Assembly: GCF_035634895.1 (NCBI RefSeq)
Contig: NZ_DASQCC010000202.1
Location: 1 to 64,000 of the forward strand
DNA from: Actinophytocola sp035634895
GTDB taxonomy: Bacteria > Actinomycetota > Actinomycetes > Mycobacteriales > Pseudonocardiaceae
Length of the DNA stretch: 64,000 nucleotides
Reading direction: 5' to 3'
The position numbers and the translations under genes were made by a program. The notes beneath the pieces are model-generated. The model was not told the origin of the DNA. It saw nothing but the letters and a program-made list of their open reading frames with translations, and did not search any database. Positions 60,680 to 64,000 of this stretch are shown one piece after another; positions within the stretch are counted from its first letter, which is position 1; the number at the start of each line of letters is the position of its first letter.

Positions 60680-61475
60680 GCCGGCCCCCGAGGTCGAGCA
60701 ACGCGCCCAGCAGCTCCTCGGGCGTCTCGACCTGCGGCAGGTGGCCGGTGCGGGGCAGCAGGGTGAAAGTCGACAGCGGGATCGCGGCGGCGTACGCCCG
60801 GCCGTAGTCGGGATCGACGATCCCGTCGCTCTCGCCCCACACCACGTGGACCGGGATGTCGACGCCGCGCAGCCGCTCGGCGAGCGTCGGGTCGGACATG
60901 GTCGGTCCGGTGTAGCCGATCAGCGCCCGCACGTCCGGACTCGGCCCGGGGGCGCCGCCCGGCGGCACCGGCGCCTTGCTCGGGTCGTGGAAGGAGTGGG
61001 CACGCAGCTCCGCCGGCGAGAGGCCGCTGACGTCGGTGATCGGGTGGCCGTCGACCTCGATGCCGACCGCGTCGACGAGCACCGCGCCGCTGACCCGTGG
61101 GCTGTGGCACAGGGCGATCTCGGCGGCCAGCCAGCCCCCGAAGGAGTTGCCGACCACGGTCACGTCCGTGAGGTCGAGCCGCTCCAGCAGCGTGACGTAC
61201 GTCCGCGCCAGCGCCGCCACGCCGGTCAGCCCCTCGCCCTTCGGGGTGCCGCCGAAGCCGGGGTGGGTGGGCAGCAGCACCCGGGTGTGGGTGCGCTCGG
61301 CGAGCAGGTCGGCGAAACCGGCCATCGTCGCCACGCCGCCACCGCCGTGCAGCAGCAGGAACGGGCGGGTGCGGTCGCGGTCCTGGAGAGTCAGCTCCAC
61401 CGGGCTGTCGAGCGTGTAGGTACGGGTGGGCCGGAGGGAACCGGCGGCGACGGGAGGGGTCATCAGCTCATTCAC
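60672..61475 (-). CDS. Alpha/beta-fold hydrolase
   Basis: A 267-residue alpha/beta hydrolase. The oxyanion motif is LLLHGGGG, the nucleophile elbow GNSFGG (Ser), the Asp is probably in WGESDGIVD, and the His in PRTGHLPQVE. GTG 61475 is used, with AAGG 8 nt upstream; ATG 61463 is an alternative. It is divergent from the MarR gene, with a palindrome between them that touches this start. The order MarR / hydrolase / metallohydrolase suggests a detoxification pair. Confidence 0.85.
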   Translation of the reverse strand: MNELMTPPVAAGSLRPTRTYTLDSPVELTLQDRDRTRPFLLLHGGGGVATMAGFADLLAERTHTRVLLPTHPGFGGTPKGEGLTGVAALARTYVTLLERLDLTDVTVVGNSFGGWLAAEIALCHSPRVSGAVLVDAVGIEVDGHPITDVSGLSPAELRAHSFHDPSKAPVPPGGAPGPSPDVRALIGYTGPTMSDPTLAERLRGVDIPVHVVWGESDGIVDPDYGRAYAAAIPLSTFTLLPRTGHLPQVETPEELLGALLDLGGRHA

Positions 61476-61489
61476 ATAAGGAACCTTAT
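61476..61489. promoter_or_regulatory. MarR-type operator
   Basis: ATAAGGAACCTTAT has perfect 6-bp arms around a 2-bp centre and lies in the 63-bp gap between the MarR gene and the hydrolase gene. It is AT-rich, as MarR operators often are. A related half-site CTAAGG follows at 61491-61496. Confidence 0.6.
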
Positions 61490-61538
61490 CTAAGGATACT
61501 GATATAAGCAACCTGACTTCAGCCGCTACGATCGCCGC

Positions 61539-62003
61539 ATGAAGCACCGACCGGCCGACGTCGCCCTGGCCGTCAAGCGCCTGCAGTACCGCCATCACCG
61601 CGCGCTGAGCCGCGCACTGGCGCCCCTGGGCCTGTCCCTCGTGCAGTGGGACACCCTGCGCCATCTGCACCGGCGGCCGGACGCCTCGCTGCACGACCTC
61701 GCCGTGCTGACCTTCCAGACCGACCAGTCCTTCGGCTCACTGGCCACCCGGATGGCCGACCGCGGCCTGATCGAGCGGGTCCCCGGGCCCGGCAGGGCCG
61801 TGCGGCACCGGCTCACCGAGGAGGGCGCCCGGCTGCGTGCGGCCGGCCAGGCGGCCGTGGACGTCGTTCTCGAGTCGAGCTTCCACGCCCTGTCGGACGC
61901 CCAGCTCGGCCAGCTCGGCGAGCTGCTGGACGCCGCCCTCGGCCCCGACCCGACCGCGTTGGGGACCGGTTCGTCACACGAGCCGCCGCGCGGTGCTGTT
62001 TGA
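61539..62003 (+). CDS. MarR-family regulator
   Basis: A 154-residue regulator with the MarR winged helix: LVQWDTLRHLHRRPDASLHD, the recognition helix TDQSFGSLATRMADRGLIERVP and the wing RHRLTEEGARLRAAG, then a C-terminal dimerisation helix. It is divergent from the alpha/beta-hydrolase and metallohydrolase genes, which it most likely represses through the palindrome at 61476-61489. The ligand is unknown. Confidence 0.9.
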   Translation: MKHRPADVALAVKRLQYRHHRALSRALAPLGLSLVQWDTLRHLHRRPDASLHDLAVLTFQTDQSFGSLATRMADRGLIERVPGPGRAVRHRLTEEGARLRAAGQAAVDVVLESSFHALSDAQLGQLGELLDAALGPDPTALGTGSSHEPPRGAV

Positions 62004-62088
62004 TGTCCGGAGCAGCACGCCATGACCAGGGTGGAGGTGAGGCGGCCCCCGACGGGCCGCGGACGTGTCACACGGTGAAACACGCACG

Positions 62089-63678
62089 ATGCCGAACCAG
62101 GCCGAGGCCGGGCCGGGGTGGCCGGCCGCGCCCGTCGCGATCGTGGTCGTGGACACCGACGGGGTCGTCGCCGACGTCAACGACGCAGGCCGCGCCCTCC
62201 TGCCGGACGTGGCGGTGGGCACCGTGCTCGCCGACCCGTGGCTGCGGGACGCCCACGACCGGGTCCTCGCCGGCGGCGCGGAGACGGCGATCGGACGGCT
62301 GGGCGAGCGGAGCATCGTGGCACACCCGGTGCGGCACGGCGCCGACGTCGCGTGGTGGCTCGTCGACACGACCGCCGAGGAGGAGCTCCGCCTCGAACGA
62401 CGGCGCACCGACTTCCTCGCGACCGCGTCGTCCGCCCTGCTCGCGTCGCTGAACCCGGACCGCTGCATGGAGATGACCGCCCAGCTCGCGGCCACCTACC
62501 TCGCCGACGCGGCGCTGGTCATCGCGCCGGGGCGGCAGGGCTGGCTCCCGATGGTGTCGTGCGTGCGGGACGGACATCCCGTGCGGGACAAGCGGGTCGC
62601 GAACCCCGACGAGGTGCCGGGCCTCGGCGAGGCGCTGCGGGGGTTCCCGCCGGTGCCGTCGCGGTGGATCGACCCGGCCGGCGCGCCGGAGTGGCTGCGC
62701 CCGCCGGACTTCGGCGAGGTCGGCTCGCTGGTGGTGACGCCGCTGCCGGGACACGGCGTGCCCGCCGGCGCACTGGTGCTGCTGCGCCGCTCCCAGCAGG
62801 CGGTGTTCAGCGACGACGAGGAGCTGTTCGCCCGCTTGTTCGCCGCGCGGGCCGGGAGCGCCCTGTCCGCCGCGCACGCCTACGCCCAGCAGGCCCTGAT
62901 CACCGACGTGCTGATGCGCGACCTGCTGCCACCCGCGCTGCGGGAGGTCGGTGGGGTCGACTTCGCCGGCCGGTACCGGGCCGCGTTGGACACCGACCGG
63001 GTGGGCGGCGACTTCTACGACGTGCATCCCGCCGGCGACGGGCGCGCCGAGACCCTCGCCGTCCTCGGCGACGTGTGCGGCAAGGGCCTGGAGGCCGCCG
63101 TGCTCACCGGCAAGATCCGCACCACGCTGCGTGCGCTGCTGCCGATGGCCGACGACCACCAGCGGCTGCTGCGGCTGCTCAACGACGCGCTGCTGACCCC
63201 GGCAAGCACGAGGTTCGCGACGCTCGTGCTGGCCTCGGCCGTCCGCGACGGCGCCGCCGTACTCCTGCGGCTGACCGCGGCGGGGCACCCGCCGCCGCTG
63301 GTCGTGCGCGCGAACGGCGAGGTCGAGGAGGTCGACACGCGCGGCATGCTGGTCGGCGTCCTGCCCACGATCCGCTCGCGGACGGCGACCGTGACGCTGG
63401 CCCCCGCGGACACGTGCCTGCTCTACACCGACGGGATCGTCGAGGTGCGCGGCGGCCCGCTCGGCAACGAGATGTTCGGGGAGCGGCGGCTGCGCGGGGC
63501 GCTGGCGGAGTGCGCCGGCCTGCCCGCGGAGGCGACCGCCGAGCGGATCCACATGCTGGCGATGCAGTGGGCGGGCGACCGCCCGCACGACGACATGGCG
63601 GTGGTCACCATCACGGCCTCCCGCGGGCAGCACCTCACCGCCGTCGGGGGGCATGGACGCGGGCGGTACACGTCGTGA
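62089..63678 (+). CDS. PAS-GAF-SpoIIE (PP2C) phosphatase
   Basis: A 529-residue sensor phosphatase. A PAS domain (about 12-95, VDTDGVVADVNDAGRALLP), a GAF domain (about 115-265) and a PP2C/SpoIIE catalytic domain (about 290-525) follow one another. Metal-binding motifs are GGDFYDVHPAGDG, LGDVCGKGLEAA, LYTDGIVEVRG and RPHDDMAVVTI. Such enzymes dephosphorylate anti-anti-sigma factors (STAS proteins) and thereby release an alternative sigma factor. ATG 62089 is preferred; GTG 62065 is possible. The stop overlaps the start of the B12-binding-protein gene (GTGA). Confidence 0.9.
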   Translation: MPNQAEAGPGWPAAPVAIVVVDTDGVVADVNDAGRALLPDVAVGTVLADPWLRDAHDRVLAGGAETAIGRLGERSIVAHPVRHGADVAWWLVDTTAEEELRLERRRTDFLATASSALLASLNPDRCMEMTAQLAATYLADAALVIAPGRQGWLPMVSCVRDGHPVRDKRVANPDEVPGLGEALRGFPPVPSRWIDPAGAPEWLRPPDFGEVGSLVVTPLPGHGVPAGALVLLRRSQQAVFSDDEELFARLFAARAGSALSAAHAYAQQALITDVLMRDLLPPALREVGGVDFAGRYRAALDTDRVGGDFYDVHPAGDGRAETLAVLGDVCGKGLEAAVLTGKIRTTLRALLPMADDHQRLLRLLNDALLTPASTRFATLVLASAVRDGAAVLLRLTAAGHPPPLVVRANGEVEEVDTRGMLVGVLPTIRSRTATVTLAPADTCLLYTDGIVEVRGGPLGNEMFGERRLRGALAECAGLPAEATAERIHMLAMQWAGDRPHDDMAVVTITASRGQHLTAVGGHGRGRYTS

Positions 63679-64000
63679 CCGCCACCCGCGCGGTCGCCGG
63701 GACCCGGTACCCCGAGCTGCTGTGGGACGCCGTGCTGGCGTGCGACGAGTACGCGGCCCGCGACGTCGCGTTCGCCGCGCTCGACGCGGGGGTGAGCGCG
63801 GAGTCCGTGCTCCTCGACGTCGTCGGGGCGGTGCAGCGCCGGGTCGGCGTCGAGTGGGCGGCCGCGCGCATCACCGTCGCACAGGAGCACGCCGCCACCG
63901 CGATCAACGAACGCGTCATCGCGGCACTCGCCACCCGCACGCCCCGGCCGGCGGCCCGGCACGGCCGGATCACGGTGTCCTGTGTGGACGGTGAGTGGCA
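63675..64000 (+). CDS. Cobalamin-binding-domain protein, 3'-truncated by window
   Basis: An open frame starting at GTG 63675 inside the stop of the phosphatase gene and running off the window. Its 108 visible residues read LLWDAVLACDEYAARDVAF, LDVVGAVQRRVGVEWAA and ITVAQEHAATAINERVIAALA, the helical cap (B12-binding-2) that precedes the cobalamin-binding Rossmann domain in methyltransferase-like and photoreceptor-like proteins. The following VSCVDGEW would open that domain. The overlap with a SpoIIE phosphatase gene suggests a cobalamin (perhaps light-) sensing branch of a partner-switching system. The rest lies downstream. Confidence 0.75.
   Translation, partial: MTATRAVAGTRYPELLWDAVLACDEYAARDVAFAALDAGVSAESVLLDVVGAVQRRVGVEWAAARITVAQEHAATAINERVIAALATRTPRPAARHGRITVSCVDGEW

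Noticed and set aside
63653..63994. Arg-rich closed frame at the right edge
   Set aside because: It is the shadow of the truncated B12-binding-protein frame starting at 63675, which has clear family sequence.

Overview
The window is a 64 kb piece of a very GC-rich actinomycete chromosome. The gene style (overlapping ATGA/GTGA junctions, many GTG starts, secreted CBM-linked glycosidases, abundant TetR/GntR/AraC/MarR regulators, GAF-ANTAR, DUF5709, HbN-type globin) suggests a soil actinobacterium, most likely of the Pseudonocardiales (Lentzea/Saccharothrix-like); that placement is inference. About 54 genes are recognisable. No rRNA, tRNA, CRISPR array, phage or transposase was seen. The content is catabolic, secretory and regulatory.

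Layout. 1-5.5 kb: a 5'-truncated secreted lipase, a CBM2-GH18 chitinase preceded by two DasR-type palindromes, a CPBP membrane protease, a channel-like membrane protein and an M23 peptidase with five beta-propeller-like repeats. 5.6-15.1 kb: an aromatic-acid locus: an ArsR-type regulator divergent from an operon of NMT1/SsuABC-type importer genes with an amidohydrolase-type decarboxylase embedded between binding protein and ATPase, then an AraC regulator, a TfdB-like phenol hydroxylase and hydroxyquinol 1,2-dioxygenase. This reads as uptake of a resorcylate-like acid, decarboxylation to resorcinol, hydroxylation and ring cleavage. 15.2-25.1 kb: a NarL-type two-component pair, DyP peroxidase, AraC regulator, SRPBCC protein, HbN globin, acyl-CoA oxidase-like protein, a double-domain AsnC regulator divergent from a quinone oxidoreductase, and a monooxygenase-like gene broken by an in-frame TAG.

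25.1-30.2 kb: an FCD-GntR regulator divergent from a tight operon of MFS transporter, D-2-hydroxyacid dehydrogenase, AtuA-family protein, DUF4387 protein and tartrate/D-malate dehydrogenase. No described pathway known to me fits this set, so it is my best candidate for a new system. 30.2-36.8 kb: a divergent TetR regulator and an operon of P450, two acyl-CoA dehydrogenase subunits (only one keeping the catalytic Glu), acyl-CoA ligase and SDR, resembling sterol or lipid side-chain degradation. 36.9-44.1 kb: mixed genes, including an aldo/keto reductase, a MobA-like protein with an extra beta-grasp-like tail, a DUF5709 protein, a GT1 glycosyltransferase, a GAF-ANTAR regulator and an HpaI-type aldolase.

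44.2-50.8 kb: a DasR-like GntR repressor divergent from a DasABC-like sugar importer and a CBM3-GH16 glycosidase, with a secreted GH18-like protein convergent. 50.9-57.7 kb: a dipeptide/oligopeptide importer (DppB, DppC, fused DppDF, binding protein) followed by a lipoprotein serine hydrolase. 58.0-64.0 kb: a matrixin-like secreted metalloprotease, an OmpR-type response regulator, a MarR-controlled hydrolase pair, and a PAS-GAF-SpoIIE phosphatase whose gene overlaps a truncated B12-binding-protein gene at the window edge.

The chitinase at 0.7-2.3 kb and the sugar locus at 44-50 kb are probably linked functionally: the perfect GGTCTAGACC palindromes of the former match the operator family expected for the regulator type encoded in the latter.
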